Origin: Rhodobacteraceae bacterium M382
GTDB taxonomy: Bacteria > Pseudomonadota > Alphaproteobacteria > Rhodobacterales > Rhodobacteraceae
Length of the DNA stretch: 64,000 nt
Reading direction: 5' to 3'
Assembly: GCA_025141015.1 (NCBI GenBank)
Contig: CP081098.1
Location: 310,001 to 374,000, forward strand
The position numbers and the translations under genes are program-made. The first letter of the stretch is position 1, and the number at the start of each line of letters is the position of its first letter. The notes below the pieces were generated by a model. It saw nothing but the letters and a program-made list of their open reading frames with translations. It had not been told where the DNA came from and did not search any database. Below, piece by piece: positions 51,849-63,000 of the stretch.

Positions 51849-53177
51849 ATGTCCGGAATTCCGCACGATCATTATGAACCAAAGACGGGCGCAGAAAAGT
51901 GGCTGCACAGCCGCCTGCCCATCGTTGGTCTGATCTACGACACAATCATGATCCCGACCCCCAAGAACCTGAATTGGTGGTGGATCTGGGGCATCGTTCT
52001 GGCATTCTGCCTGGCCCTGCAAATCGTTACCGGTATCGTTCTGGTGATGCATTACACCCCGCATGTTGATCTGGCGTTCGCCAGCATCGAACACATCATG
52101 CGCAATGTGAATGGCGGCCATATGCTGCGGTACCTGCACATGAACGGCGCATCGCTGTTCTTTGTTGCGGTATACATCCACATCTTCCGGGGTCTGTTCT
52201 ACGGCTCCTACAAGGCACCACGAGAAATCACGTGGATCGTCGGGATGCTGATCTATTTGATGATGATGGGCACCGCATTCATGGGGTATGTGTTGCCTTG
52301 GGGTCAGATGTCCTTTTGGGGTGCGACCGTCATCACCGGCCTGTTTGGTGCCATTCCGTTCATCGGCGAACCGATCCAGACCTGGCTGCTGGGCGGGCCC
52401 GCCGTTGGCAACGCCACGCTGAACCGTTTCTTCTCGCTGCACTATCTGCTGCCGTTTGTGATTGCCGCCCTGGTCGTGGTTCACATCTGGGCCTTCCACA
52501 CCACAGGCAACAACAACCCGTCGGGTGTTGATGTCCGCAAGGGATCGAAGGAAGAAGCCAAGAAAGACACGCTGCCGTTCTGGCCCTACTTTGTGATCAA
52601 GGACTTCTTTGGTCTGGCCGTTGTTCTGGTTATTTTCTGGGCGATTGTCGGCTATATGCCCAACTACTTGGGTCACCCCGACAACTACATCGAAGCCAAC
52701 CCGCTGGTGACACCTGCGCATATCGTTCCTGAATGGTACTTCCTGCCGTTCTACGCGATCCTGCGTGCCTTCACTTCGGAAGTCTGGGTTGTTCAGTTCG
52801 CGTCCTTCGTGACCGGTGGCATCGTCGACGCCAAGTTCTTTGGTGTGCTGGCCATGTTTGGCGCGATCGCGGTGATGGCTCTGGTGCCATGGCTGGATAC
52901 CAGCCGGGTGCGTTCGGGGACCTATCGTCCGATGTTCAAATGGTGGTTCTACCTGCTGATCGTCGACTTCTTTGCCCTGATGTGGCTGGGTGCGATGCCT
53001 GCTGAAGAGCCCTATGCTTCGTTCTCGCTGATCGCTTCGGCCTATTGGTTCGGTTACTTCCTGGTCATTCTGCCCATCCTGGGTGTGATCGAAAAGCCGG
53101 ACGCACAGCCCGCGACCATCGAAGAAGACTTCAACGCGCATTATGGCAAGGCGTCTGACGCTTCGCCCGCCGAATAA
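51849..53177 (+). CDS. petB: Ubiquinol-cytochrome c reductase cytochrome b
   Basis: A 442-residue cytochrome b with eight membrane helices. Haem ligands are the His pairs in [12 protein letters not shown] and [20 protein letters not shown]; the quinol-site PEWY motif is in [15 protein letters not shown]. It is the haem-bearing core of the complex at the inner membrane. It starts 12 bases after petA. The C-terminal helices extend past the mitochondrial-type core, as usual in Rhodobacteraceae. Confidence 0.96.
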   Translation: MSGIPHDHYEPKTGAEKWLHSRLPIVGLIYDTIMIPTPKNLNWWWIWGIVLAFCLALQIVTGIVLVMHYTPHVDLAFASIEHIMRNVNGGHMLRYLHMNGASLFFVAVYIHIFRGLFYGSYKAPREITWIVGMLIYLMMMGTAFMGYVLPWGQMSFWGATVITGLFGAIPFIGEPIQTWLLGGPAVGNATLNRFFSLHYLLPFVIAALVVVHIWAFHTTGNNNPSGVDVRKGSKEEAKKDTLPFWPYFVIKDFFGLAVVLVIFWAIVGYMPNYLGHPDNYIEANPLVTPAHIVPEWYFLPFYAILRAFTSEVWVVQFASFVTGGIVDAKFFGVLAMFGAIAVMALVPWLDTSRVRSGTYRPMFKWWFYLLIVDFFALMWLGAMPAEEPYASFSLIASAYWFGYFLVILPILGVIEKPDAQPATIEEDFNAHYGKASDASPAE

Positions 53178-53192
53178 GAGGGACCGAAACCC

Positions 53193-53987
53193 ATGTTCAA
53201 GAAACTTGCAATCGGTGCTGCCTTTGCTCTGGCGATTGCCCCTGTCGCGTCCAACGCGGCAGGTGGTGGCGACCAGCACATCGAGGACTTTGCGTTCTCG
53301 TTCGAAGGCCCGTTCGGCACCTACGACCAAAACCAGCTGCAGCGCGGTCTGCAGATCTATACCGAAGTCTGCGCGGCCTGCCATGGTCTCAAGCAGGTTC
53401 CGATCCGGACCCTGTCTGACGAAGGCGGCCCGCACATGGCCGAAGATCAGGTGCGCGCCTATGCAGCTGAAAACTTCTCGGTGTTTGATGCAGAGCTGGA
53501 TGATGACCGCCCGGCAAAGCCGGTCGACCACTTCCCGGCCAACACGGCAGCGGGTGCGCCCGACCTGTCGATGATGGCCAAGGCCCGTGCCGGGTTCCAC
53601 GGCCCCTATGGGTTGGGTATCAACCAGTTCGTCAAAGGTATGGGTGGTGCTGAATACATTGCATCGCTGCTGGACGGTTACACTGGCGAAGAAAAGGAAG
53701 AGGCAGGCACTCTTTTTTACGAAAACACTGCCTTTCCTGGTGGCTGGATTTCGATGGCACCGCCGCTGTTCGACGAACAAGTCGAATTTGCCGATGGTCA
53801 TGCTAATGATGTGCATAACATGTCCCAGGACGTCGCGGCGTTCCTGATGTGGACTGCCGAGCCCAAGATGATGGCCCGCAAGCAGGCCGGTTTTGTTGGT
53901 GTTCTGTTCCTGACGATCCTGTCTGTTATGCTGTATCTGACCAACAAGCGCATCTGGGCCCCCCACAAGAGCAAGACGCGCGACTGA
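53193..53987 (+). CDS. petC: Cytochrome c1
   Basis: A 264-residue periplasmic cytochrome with a signal peptide ([17 protein letters not shown]) and the haem motif [11 protein letters not shown]. The methionine ligand is likely in [14 protein letters not shown], and a C-terminal membrane anchor ([20 protein letters not shown]) holds it to the membrane. It follows petB after 15 bases and is the last gene of the operon. Confidence 0.95.
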   Translation: MFKKLAIGAAFALAIAPVASNAAGGGDQHIEDFAFSFEGPFGTYDQNQLQRGLQIYTEVCAACHGLKQVPIRTLSDEGGPHMAEDQVRAYAAENFSVFDAELDDDRPAKPVDHFPANTAAGAPDLSMMAKARAGFHGPYGLGINQFVKGMGGAEYIASLLDGYTGEEKEEAGTLFYENTAFPGGWISMAPPLFDEQVEFADGHANDVHNMSQDVAAFLMWTAEPKMMARKQAGFVGVLFLTILSVMLYLTNKRIWAPHKSKTRD

Positions 53988-54019
53988 TCGCTGATCAATC
54001 CGTCAGTACATTGAATATC

Positions 54020-54056
54020 AAAGCCCCTGCCAGATCATCTGGTGGGGGCTTTTCTT
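54020..54056 (+). terminator. Terminator after petABC
   Basis: AAAGCCCC plus GCCAGA pairs with TCTGGT and GGGGCTTTT around a short loop, with T-runs after it. It lies between convergent petC and mtaB and may serve both. Confidence 0.85.
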
Positions 54057-54069
54057 GTTTGGTTTTCTA

Positions 54070-54143
54070 TTGGGGGCGTTGCCCCCTCTGCCTCTGCGAG
54101 GCATTCACCCCCAAGGTATTTGAAACCAGAAAGAAGCAGCAAG
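54070..54143 (+). repeat. Intergenic repeat family, copy D
   Basis: A hairpin TGGGGGCGTTGCCCCC, a GCCTCTGCGAGGC hairpin and the core AAGGTATTTGAAACCAG are followed by AAAGAAGCAGCAAG. It lies just after the petC terminator. The core differs from copy B at only three positions. Confidence 0.8.
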
Positions 54144-54158
54144 CTGCCGAACGGGAGA

Positions 54159-55424
54159 TCAGGCGGAGAGCCGGGTCTCGGTCACACCGATGATCTGGGC
54201 GGTCACGATGCTGCCCTCGCGCTGGGGCTGTGCAAATGTGACTTCGGTGAATTGTTCAGTCCGACCCATATGGGGGTTTTCCATCAGAATGTGATGGGTT
54301 TTGCCAATCTGGGCGGCCAGATGAGCCTGAACCTGTGCGTCCCCCGCAGCCCGCAAACGGGCGGCGCGTTGCTTGATCACATTGCCATTGATCTGGTTGG
54401 GGATTTTGGCCGCCGGCGTGCCGTCCCGTTTGGAATAGGGGAATACGTGCAGCCAGGTCAGATCACAATCCGTGACCAGTTTCAGCGAGTTTTCAAAATG
54501 CGCATCGGTTTCGGTCGGGAAACCCGCGATGATATCAGCGCCAAAGGTCATGTCCGGTCGCAGTCGGCGGGCGTCTTCCGCAAAGCGGATTGCGTCGTCG
54601 CGCAAATGCCGCCGTTTCATCCGTTTGAGGATCAGGTCATCGCCGTGTTGCAGGGACAAATGCAGATGCGGCATAAGGCGCGTTTCTGTTGCGATGGCTT
54701 GCATGAGGTTCTCGTCTACTTCGATCGAGTCGATCGACGAGATCCGCAGGCGCGGCAGGTCTGGCACCAGTTTGAGAATCCGCATCACCAGGTCGCCCAG
54801 TTTGGGCTGTGCCGGCAGATCTGCCCCCCACGAGGTCAAGTCGACCCCGGTCAGCACCACCTCGTTGTAGCCTTTGTCCACCAGCCGTTTGATCTGATCG
54901 ACCACGACCCCGGCCGGGACCGAGCGTGAATTGCCGCGGCCATAAGGAATGATGCAGAACGTACACCGATGATCACAGCCGTTTTGAACCTGCACATAAG
55001 CGCGCGACCGGGTGCCAAACCCGTCGATCAGGTGGCCGGCGGTTTCGGACACGGACATGATGTCATCCACCTGGACCCGTTCGGTTTGGCCAATGAAATC
55101 CGCCGCCATGTTCTGCCAGGTGCCGGGTTGCATTTTTTCGGTGTTGCCGATGACAGTGTCGACTTCGTCCATGGCCGCAAAAGTTTCGGGTTCGGTCTGG
55201 GCGGCGCATCCGGTTACGATAATCCGCGCATCCGGGTTCTCGCGGCGCAGTTTTCGAATTTCCTGACGCGCCTTGCGAACGGCTTCGGCGGTGACCGCGC
55301 AGGTGTTGATCACCACGGCATTGTCCAACCCGGCCTGTTGCGACAGCTCTTTCATAGCCTCGGTTTCATAGGCGTTAAGACGACACCCGAGGGTCGTGAA
55401 CTGGGGTGGTTTCGAGATCATCAA
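54159..55424 (-). CDS. mtaB: tRNA t6A37 methylthiotransferase (MtaB)
   Basis: A 421-residue radical-SAM methylthiotransferase that converts t6A37 to ms2t6A in tRNAs reading A-starting codons. The N-terminal cluster cysteines lie in TLGCRLNAYE, VINTCAVT and VTGCAAQTEP; the radical-SAM motif is GCDHRCTFCIIPYGRGNSRS, with a TRAM-like C-terminus. GCRLN and the CIIPYGRG form separate it from MiaB and RimO. It overlaps the dapF gene by 4 bases and shares its promoter. Confidence 0.93.
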   Translation of the reverse strand: MMISKPPQFTTLGCRLNAYETEAMKELSQQAGLDNAVVINTCAVTAEAVRKARQEIRKLRRENPDARIIVTGCAAQTEPETFAAMDEVDTVIGNTEKMQPGTWQNMAADFIGQTERVQVDDIMSVSETAGHLIDGFGTRSRAYVQVQNGCDHRCTFCIIPYGRGNSRSVPAGVVVDQIKRLVDKGYNEVVLTGVDLTSWGADLPAQPKLGDLVMRILKLVPDLPRLRISSIDSIEVDENLMQAIATETRLMPHLHLSLQHGDDLILKRMKRRHLRDDAIRFAEDARRLRPDMTFGADIIAGFPTETDAHFENSLKLVTDCDLTWLHVFPYSKRDGTPAAKIPNQINGNVIKQRAARLRAAGDAQVQAHLAAQIGKTHHILMENPHMGRTEQFTEVTFAQPQREGSIVTAQIIGVTETRLSA

Positions 55425-56284
55425 ACAGAGTCCAGAAATTCACGGGTTAGAATGCCATCAAACACGTGGGTTGCGGTGCCGGTCATCCAAATCCCGTCCT
55501 CGCGCCAATCGATCTCCAATGGTCCCCCATCCAGATGCACTGTGATTTTGCGCTCTGTCAGGCCCTTGAGATGGGCCGCGACGGCCGCAGCGCAGGCACC
55601 GGATCCACAGGCAAGAGTGATCATGCCGCCCCGCTCCCAGACCCGCATACGGATCGCGTTGAGGTCGATGACATGGATGAATTCGACGTTGGTCCGTTCC
55701 GGGTACAGCGCGTGGTGCTCCAGGTTTGGTCCAACGGTTTTCAGGTCGACAGATTCGGCATCCCGGACCACGAAAACCATATGCGGGTTGCCCATGCCGA
55801 CCGCGCCGGGAGATCCTGGGAGTGGCAGGTTCATCAGATCCTCGACCGGCCCCGCCAGCGGGATCTGGTCCCATGCCAATTGCGGCAGGCCCATATTCAC
55901 GCTGAAGATATTGTCACCCAAAGACCTGGCTTGCAGCACCGCATGATCGGTTTTGAACGACATGTCGGATTTTCCGGTCTCTTCGGAAATCAGGCGTGCG
56001 ATACAACGGCTTGCGTTGCCACAGGCCCCGGCCCGCGACCCATCCGAGTTCCAGAATTCGACGTCCAGATCGGCGACATCCGAGTCGCGCAAGACAACCA
56101 ACTGGTCAAAGCCAACACCAAAAGCGCGATGCCCGATCGCCCGCGCCAAAGCTTGGGTGATCAGATCCGGCGCACTGCGCGCATCGACAATAACAAAGTC
56201 ATTGCCCAGCCCGTGCATCTTGCGAAATGGCAAGCCCGAGGTCGCTTTGCGAGTGGTATTTGATCCGTTGTTCATAGGCCTCAT
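55421..56284 (-). CDS. dapF: Diaminopimelate epimerase
   Basis: A 287-residue PLP-independent epimerase for LL- to meso-diaminopimelate, needed for lysine and peptidoglycan. The catalytic cysteines lie in GACGNASRCIARL and TLACGSGACAAA; FRKMHGLGNDFVIVDAR is the family opening. The frame stays open 30 codons further, but those residues overlap the tRNA promoter side and are unlike DapF. ATGs at 56284 and 56275 are both possible. It is first in the dapF-mtaB operon. Confidence 0.93.
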   Translation of the reverse strand: MRPMNNGSNTTRKATSGLPFRKMHGLGNDFVIVDARSAPDLITQALARAIGHRAFGVGFDQLVVLRDSDVADLDVEFWNSDGSRAGACGNASRCIARLISEETGKSDMSFKTDHAVLQARSLGDNIFSVNMGLPQLAWDQIPLAGPVEDLMNLPLPGSPGAVGMGNPHMVFVVRDAESVDLKTVGPNLEHHALYPERTNVEFIHVIDLNAIRMRVWERGGMITLACGSGACAAAVAAHLKGLTERKITVHLDGGPLEIDWREDGIWMTGTATHVFDGILTREFLDSV

Positions 56285-56381
56285 ATAGTTCAGCGAGAAA
56301 AATCTATCCAGAGGTCGATTTCTTTGATTTTGGGCCTTGACCGCTATGCACTGTGGGCATAGTAACCGCGCCACAGAGTGT

Positions 56382-56457
56382 GGGCCGTTAGCTCAGTTGG
56401 TAGAGCAACTGACTTTTAATCAGTGGGTCGCAGGTTCGAATCCTGCACGGCTCACCA
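56382..56457 (+). tRNA. tRNA-Lys (anticodon UUU)
   Basis: A 76-base cloverleaf including an encoded CCA. The acceptor stem GGGCCGT pairs with ACGGCTC, the D-loop reads AGTTGGTAGA, the anticodon stem-loop is ACTGACTTTTAATCAGT with the anticodon TTT, and the T-arm is GCAGGTTCGAATCCTGC. The UUU anticodon gives lysine. It is divergent from dapF. Confidence 0.97.
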
Positions 56458-57027
56458 CTGAAATCCTTTAAATATTGACTACTTAGCCTCATTTTTGGCA
56501 CCCTTGGGATGTATGGTAAGCCCATACTGAGGGCTTAGTCTGCCTGTTTGAAATTCAAGCGTCTTTACGCTGATTCAGCGTTGTTCTGGCTTTGGTGGCC
56601 ACATCACTCTTGGAGAGCTTGGTGTACCTTTGGGTTTTGTCATCGTCTTTGCCTGCTCATCACTGTGCGCGTAGCTCTCACAGATCGCCGGATTTGGAGG
56701 CTCGAGAATGCTATGGATATCCGCGGGGCAATGGGCGTTTTGGGTCCGCCATCTCGGCCTGGGGTCGTCCGGTGTTCTTTGTCAGGCTATGGCCAAACGG
56801 ATGGTGCGAATTCTGGCGTTGTCGTCGCAAAACCCCCAGCGGGTCGATCCCGGTGTGTTGTCCGATCGCTGTTCCTCTCTTCGTCCGGGTGCGGCCTGTT
56901 GCTGTCCGGACACGTGGATTTGAACATTGCAACCACAGCTGTCGACAACAGCAGTTGCGCCGTTCCGTGCCGAACGTTAGCATCGCGGAAAACCATGTGT
57001 ATTCAGTGAATTTTAGGAGAGTTTAAC
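56458..57027. other. Intergenic region before the giant repeat protein
   Basis: These 570 bases have lower GC than the surroundings and no convincing gene; small overlapping frames exist but none has protein-like sequence. The last bases hold a good ribosome site (TTAGGAGAG) 8 bases before the ATG at 57028. The region probably contains the promoter and a long leader for the large protein. Confidence 0.5.
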
Positions 57028-60000
57028 ATGACCGAATTGAATGCTGGCGGCGTCGCCATTCTTGGCTTCAATGGTGACGGCTCCAACGATTTTTCGTTCG
57101 TGTTGATGTCTGATGTTGCCGCTGGCACCGTCATTTACTTTACCGACGCAGGTACAAGCAGCGGCAGCAATCAGTTTCTCGACAATGGGATTGATGGGGT
57201 AAAGGCCTGGACGGCCTCTGTGGACTATGCGGCCGGGACCGTTGTGAATTCGGTGACAGGCCCGCATGTTAGTGAGTTTGCCGACCCGTTCATTTTGGGC
57301 GATTTCTCGCTGTTTGGGGCATTGAACCTGGCTGGCAAGGTTGCTGGTGGTGATCAATTGTTCGCCTTTCAGGCAACCGGGACGGAGTTGGCACCTGGGG
57401 TCATTGAGGCGGATTCCGTCAATTTTCTGTTTGCGATTCAATCCAATTCGACCAATTTTCAAGGCTCTTCGAGCGATGGTGGAGCCTCGGACGGAGACCC
57501 CAGCGATCCTAACCAGTCCGGCGTGCCGCTGGGGCTGACCGAGGGCGATACCGCGCTGGCCCTGGGGGCTGGTTCGGATCCCGAAGATCCGACAGGTAAC
57601 CTGGTCTATTCCGGTCCGACCACAGGAACCCGTGCAGGTTTGTTGGCCGCAATTGCGGACGAGTCGAACTGGACCAAATCCGATACACCGCAGACCCAGC
57701 TGACAGCCGCATTTACTATTACGGACGCGGCTGCGAATGCCGATCCGGTGGTCAGCATTCCCGCGGTGATCCCGACCACGGCGCATCATTTTGAAACGGA
57801 TGAAGACACCGTTGTGAACGTGACGGGGGTGTCCGTTTCTGATGCCGAAGGCGACGCAGTCACGGTGATCCTGACGGCAGATGGCACCATCACCGTCGCC
57901 AATTCGGGGACCGTGACAGACAATGGATCAAGCAGCGTAACGGTGAGCGGCAGTGTCGCAGATGTGAATACGGCACTGGCCGGTTTAACCTATCTGCCAT
58001 CATTCGAATTCAGCGGTGACGAAGTCATCACCATCAAGGCGTTTGATGATCTTCTGTCCTTTACGCAGGAACGTATCACTGTTCAGGTGGCACCGGTCGA
58101 TGATCCGACCACGATTGGTGATGTCCCGGCAACGGCCGGATTCACCTCGGCTGAACTGTTGTCCGGTGCGCAATTGCTTTTCGGGGACGTCAGCGGCGAC
58201 GTCCCGGTTGCAACGGTCACAGACCCTGACACGATCCTCTTTGGGGGCGGTCGTATCGAGGTTACCTATTCCAGTGGCGGAGTGCCAAGCGATCAGCTTT
58301 CGGTGCGAGATGTGAGTTTTATTGTTCCGGGAACAACCACCAGACTCGGAATTGAAATTGTCGAGCCTGTTCAGCCGACCCCACCCGCAGCTCAGTTGCC
58401 GACTGAGATTTTCAGCACTGTCAGCTTCGGTCCAGACTCGGAGGGCCGGGCCAAAATCGGCGAAATTCGCGTTGGCAACGATGGTAGCAATGGATCATCT
58501 CTGATTATTGATTTGGTTGGCACAGTTCATGCTGCTGCTATCGAAGACATTTTGCTGGCTTTGGAATTCGGCAGCACGATGCCAGGGGCAGGCACCCGAA
58601 CAATCGACATCACGGTGTACGATGCCGCCGACAATGCGTCCAACACAACCAGCACGGATGTTTCGATTACTGTCGCCAATGCTGTCCCGGTTCTGGATGG
58701 GCTTGAATCAGTCGTGGAACTGGACGTTGCCACCCTGGGAACACCGCAGCATTTCATCGATACGGCGCTGGACGTCATTGATCCGGATTCGAACGATTTC
58801 GACGGCGGGTCGGTGCGCATCGAATTCACCAGCCTGCGCGATGGCGAAGGCGATTTCCTGGTTGGCGACGAATTCTTTGGTATTGCCGATTTGGGCGATA
58901 TCACCGTGGTCGGGACTGCCGTGTTCCATCTGGGCAATCAGATCGGCACCATTACCGGTGACGGAACAGGCGGAGCGCCCTTTGTCGTCGACCTGGCAGG
59001 AGCGAACGCAACCCCGGATGCTGTCGAGGCGCTGATCGAGGCGCTGACCTATACCAATATCGCAGGCACGCCTGAAACAACACGTGGCGTTGATCTGACA
59101 GTATCCGATGGAGATGGCGGTACAACCGATCCCCAGTCCTTCCGGATCGAAGCCATTACCCCGCCGCCGCCGCCGCCGCCAGCCGACTTTACCATCACCT
59201 ATACTGAAAACGACCCGATCCAGGTGATCGACGATGAAGCCCAGATTTCGGTGCCGACCTTTACGCCGAATGATTTTGTCAACCTGACGGTCACGATCAC
59301 GGGTGGCGGTGTAACAACCGAAGACGTGTTGACAGCGGCCTCGGGCGTTTCAGGTGTAACACCAGTTTATAGTGGCTCGACAATAACAGGTGTAAGCGTT
59401 TCTGTCGGAGGCGCATCAGTATTTTTTAGTGCCTCGGGTGGGTCCAATGGCAATCCACTGGTTCTTGTCCCGCAAGTTGGTGGGTTTTTTGGCACTTTGG
59501 GCGGAACAGTCGAACACGTCCAATTGCTCAGTCAGGCCCTTGGCTATGTGAACACCAGCGACGATCCGACCGATGCGAACCGGACAGTTACCGTTGATCT
59601 CGACACCGGGGCAGGTGCTGTGACCTTGAACACGTTCACGGTTGACGTTGACCCGGTGGCCGATGCCCCGGTTATTTCGGATCTGGCGACGCAGGTTGAT
59701 CTGCTTTTCGCCAATGTTTCCGGGACCTCTGCGTTCATCGATACATCGATCACCGTCACCGATGCTGACACAACCAATTTCAACGGTAGCAAGCTGACCG
59801 TTGAACATACCGGGGCGGCCCAGGCAGGCGATCAGCTGACCGTCGAAGATCAGGGTGCAGTCACTGTAGCGGGGTCAACGATTTCCCATACGGGTACTGC
59901 TGTTGCCACAATCACCGGCGGCAGCAATGGATCGGCGCTTGTCATTGATTTCACCGGAGCAACGGTCACGCTTGCAATGGTCGATGAGATCATGGAAGCC

Positions 60001-63000
60001 ATTTCGTTTGAGACAACCGATCTCGATCCCGCGCTATCACGGACCCTCCGGTATACGCTTGAAAATGCCGAGGCTGGAACCGCCACGTCGGCACCAGTAA
60101 CAATCAACATCACCGGGCCCGGTGCCAACCAACCACCTGAAATTGCCATCCCGGATCCGATATTTGGCGTGAACCGCAGCGATCTTTTGGACACGCCACA
60201 GGCCGTTTTTGCCTCTGTTTCAGTCACGGACAGCGATTCAGCGGACTTTGTCGGCGGTTCGCTGACGATTTCTTATGTCGAGTCTCGCGTGCGGACAGAG
60301 AACCAGCTGAGCATTGTGGGCCCGACGTTTTTTCTCATCGGGAATCAGCTGGGTCACAGCACAATGGGTAGGGTCGGGACAATTGTCAGCGATGGCAGCG
60401 ATGGATCGCCGCTGCAGATCAGCTTTAACACCCCTTTTTTGGTAACGCCATCGATTGTTGACGAGCTTCTGGACGCCATCCGGTATCAGAATACCTCTCT
60501 GACTCCCGAAGCAAGTGTGGATCTGCTGGTCCAGATCAGCGATGGAGACGGGGAAACGTCGCTCCCGGCGCAGGTAAGAGTTGATATCACTTTCGATGCA
60601 GTCGCGGTCGATGACACTGTCGCTGGCACCGAAGATACTCAAACGGTCATCTCCTTTGCCGACCTACTTGCAAATGACCCTGATGCGGACCCAGATGCCA
60701 CCGTGACCGGTGTATCCGGGGCTGTAAACGGAACTGTGGCCATCTTTGGTGATACCGTCAGGTTCGACCCAACCGCTGATTTTTCCGGTGACGCATCCTT
60801 TACCTATGAAATCAGCAATGGCCAGTCCACTGATCAGGCCACTGTTACGGTGTCTGTTGCTGCGGTCAATGACGCCCCGACGGCGGTGACGCTGACGCAG
60901 ACGCTGAGCGACATTGACGAGAATTCGGACACCAGCAGCCGGATCCAGGTGGCGACGATTGCGGTGACGGATGATGCGCTGGGGGTCAATGACCTGGGGC
61001 TGAGCGGCGCGGATGCGGCCGAGTTTGAGATCGACGGCGGGGTTCTGTACCTGCGGGCGGGCACCACGCTGAACTTTGAGGATCAGGACCAGTTCGACGT
61101 GACGGTGACGGTGGATGACACCAGCGTCGGCGCAACACCGGATGCCCAGGCCAGCCTGAGCGTCGCGGTCAACGATGTGAACGAAGCGCCGACGGCGGTG
61201 ACGCTGACGCAGACGCTGAGCGACATTGACGAGAATTCGGACACCAGCAGCCGGATCCAGGTGGCGACGATTGCGGTGACGGATGATGCGCTGGGGGTCA
61301 ATGACCTGGGGCTGAGCGGCGCGGATGCGGCCGAGTTTGAGATCGACGGCGGGGTTCTGTACCTGCGGGCGGGCACCACGCTGAACTTTGAGGATCAGGA
61401 CCAGTTCGACGTGACGGTGACGGTGGATGACACCAGCGTCGGCGCAACACCGGATGCCCAGGCCAGCCTGAGCGTCGCGGTCAACGATGTGAACGAAGCG
61501 CCGACGGCGGTGACGCTGACGCAGACGCTGAGCGACATTGACGAGAATTCGGACACCAGCAGCCGGATCCAGGTGGCGACGATTGCGGTGACGGATGATG
61601 CGCTGGGGGTCAATGATCTGGGGCTGAGCGGCGCGGATGCGGCCGAGTTTGAGATCGACGGCGGGGTTCTGTACCTGCGGGCGGGCACCACGCTGAACTT
61701 TGAGGATCAGGACCAGTTCGACGTGACGGTGACGGTGGATGACACCAGCGTCGGCGCAACGCCGGATGCCCAGGCCAGCCTGAGCGTCGCGGTCAACGAT
61801 GTGAACGAAGCGCCAACGGCGGTGACGCTGACGCAGACGCTGAGCGACATTGACGAGAATTCGGACACCAGCAGCCGGATCCAGGTGGCGACGATTGCGG
61901 TGACGGATGATGCGCTGGGGGTCAATGACCTGGGGCTGAGCGGCGCGGATGCGGCCGAATTCGAGATCGACGGCGGGGTTCTGTACCTGCGGGCGGGCAC
62001 CACGCTGAACTTTGAGGATCAGGACCAGTTCGACGTGACGGTGACGGTGGATGACACCAGCGTCGGCGCAACGCCGGATGCCCAGGCCAGCCTGAGCGTC
62101 GCGGTCAACGATGTGAACGAAGCGCCAACGGCGGTGACGCTGACGCAGACGCTGAGCGACATTGACGAGAATTCGGACACCAGCAGCCGGATCCAGGTGG
62201 CGACGATTGCGGTGACGGATGATGCGCTGGGGGTCAATGACCTGGGGCTGAGCGGCGCGGATGCGGCCGAATTCGAGATCGACGGCGGGGTTCTGTACCT
62301 GCGGGCGGGCACCACGCTGAACTTTGAGGATCAGGACCAGTTCGACGTGACGGTGACGGTGGATGACACCAGCGTCGGCGCAACGCCGGATGCCCAGGCC
62401 AGCCTGAGCGTCGCGGTCAATGATGTGAACGAAGCGCCGACGGCGGTGACGCTGACGCAGACGCTGAGCGACATTGACGAGAATTCGGACACCAGCAGCC
62501 GGATCCAGGTGGCGACGATTGCGGTGACGGATGATGCGCTGGGGGTCAATGACCTGGGGCTGAGCGGCGCGGATGCGGCCGAGTTTGAGATCGACGGCGG
62601 GGTTCTGTACCTGCGGGCGGGCACCACGCTGAACTTTGAGGATCAGGACCAGTTCGACGTGACGGTGACGGTGGATGACACCAGCGTCGGCGCAACACCG
62701 GATGCCCAGGCCAGCCTGAGCGTCGCGGTCAACGATGTGAACGAAGCGCCGACGGCGGTGACGCTGACGCAGACGCTGAGCGACATTGACGAGAATTCGG
62801 ACACCAGCAGCCGGATCCAGGTGGCGACGATTGCGGTGACGGATGATGCGCTGGGGGTCAATGACCTGGGGCTGAGCGGCGCGGATGCGGCCGAATTCGA
62901 GATCGACGGCGGGGTTCTGTACCTGCGGGCGGGCACCACGCTGAACTTTGAGGATCAGGACCAGTTCGACGTGACGGTGACGGTGGATGACACCAGCGTC

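Noticed and set aside
51564-53966. An 800-codon reverse frame opposite petABC
   Set aside because: It spans three well-supported genes on the other strand, has an Arg/His/Gln-rich composition typical of antisense GC-rich DNA, and no recognisable domain.
56548-57026. Two overlapping 140-150 codon frames before the giant gene
   Set aside because: Both are Cys/Arg/Ser-rich without conserved motifs, overlap each other in different frames and lack ribosome sites.
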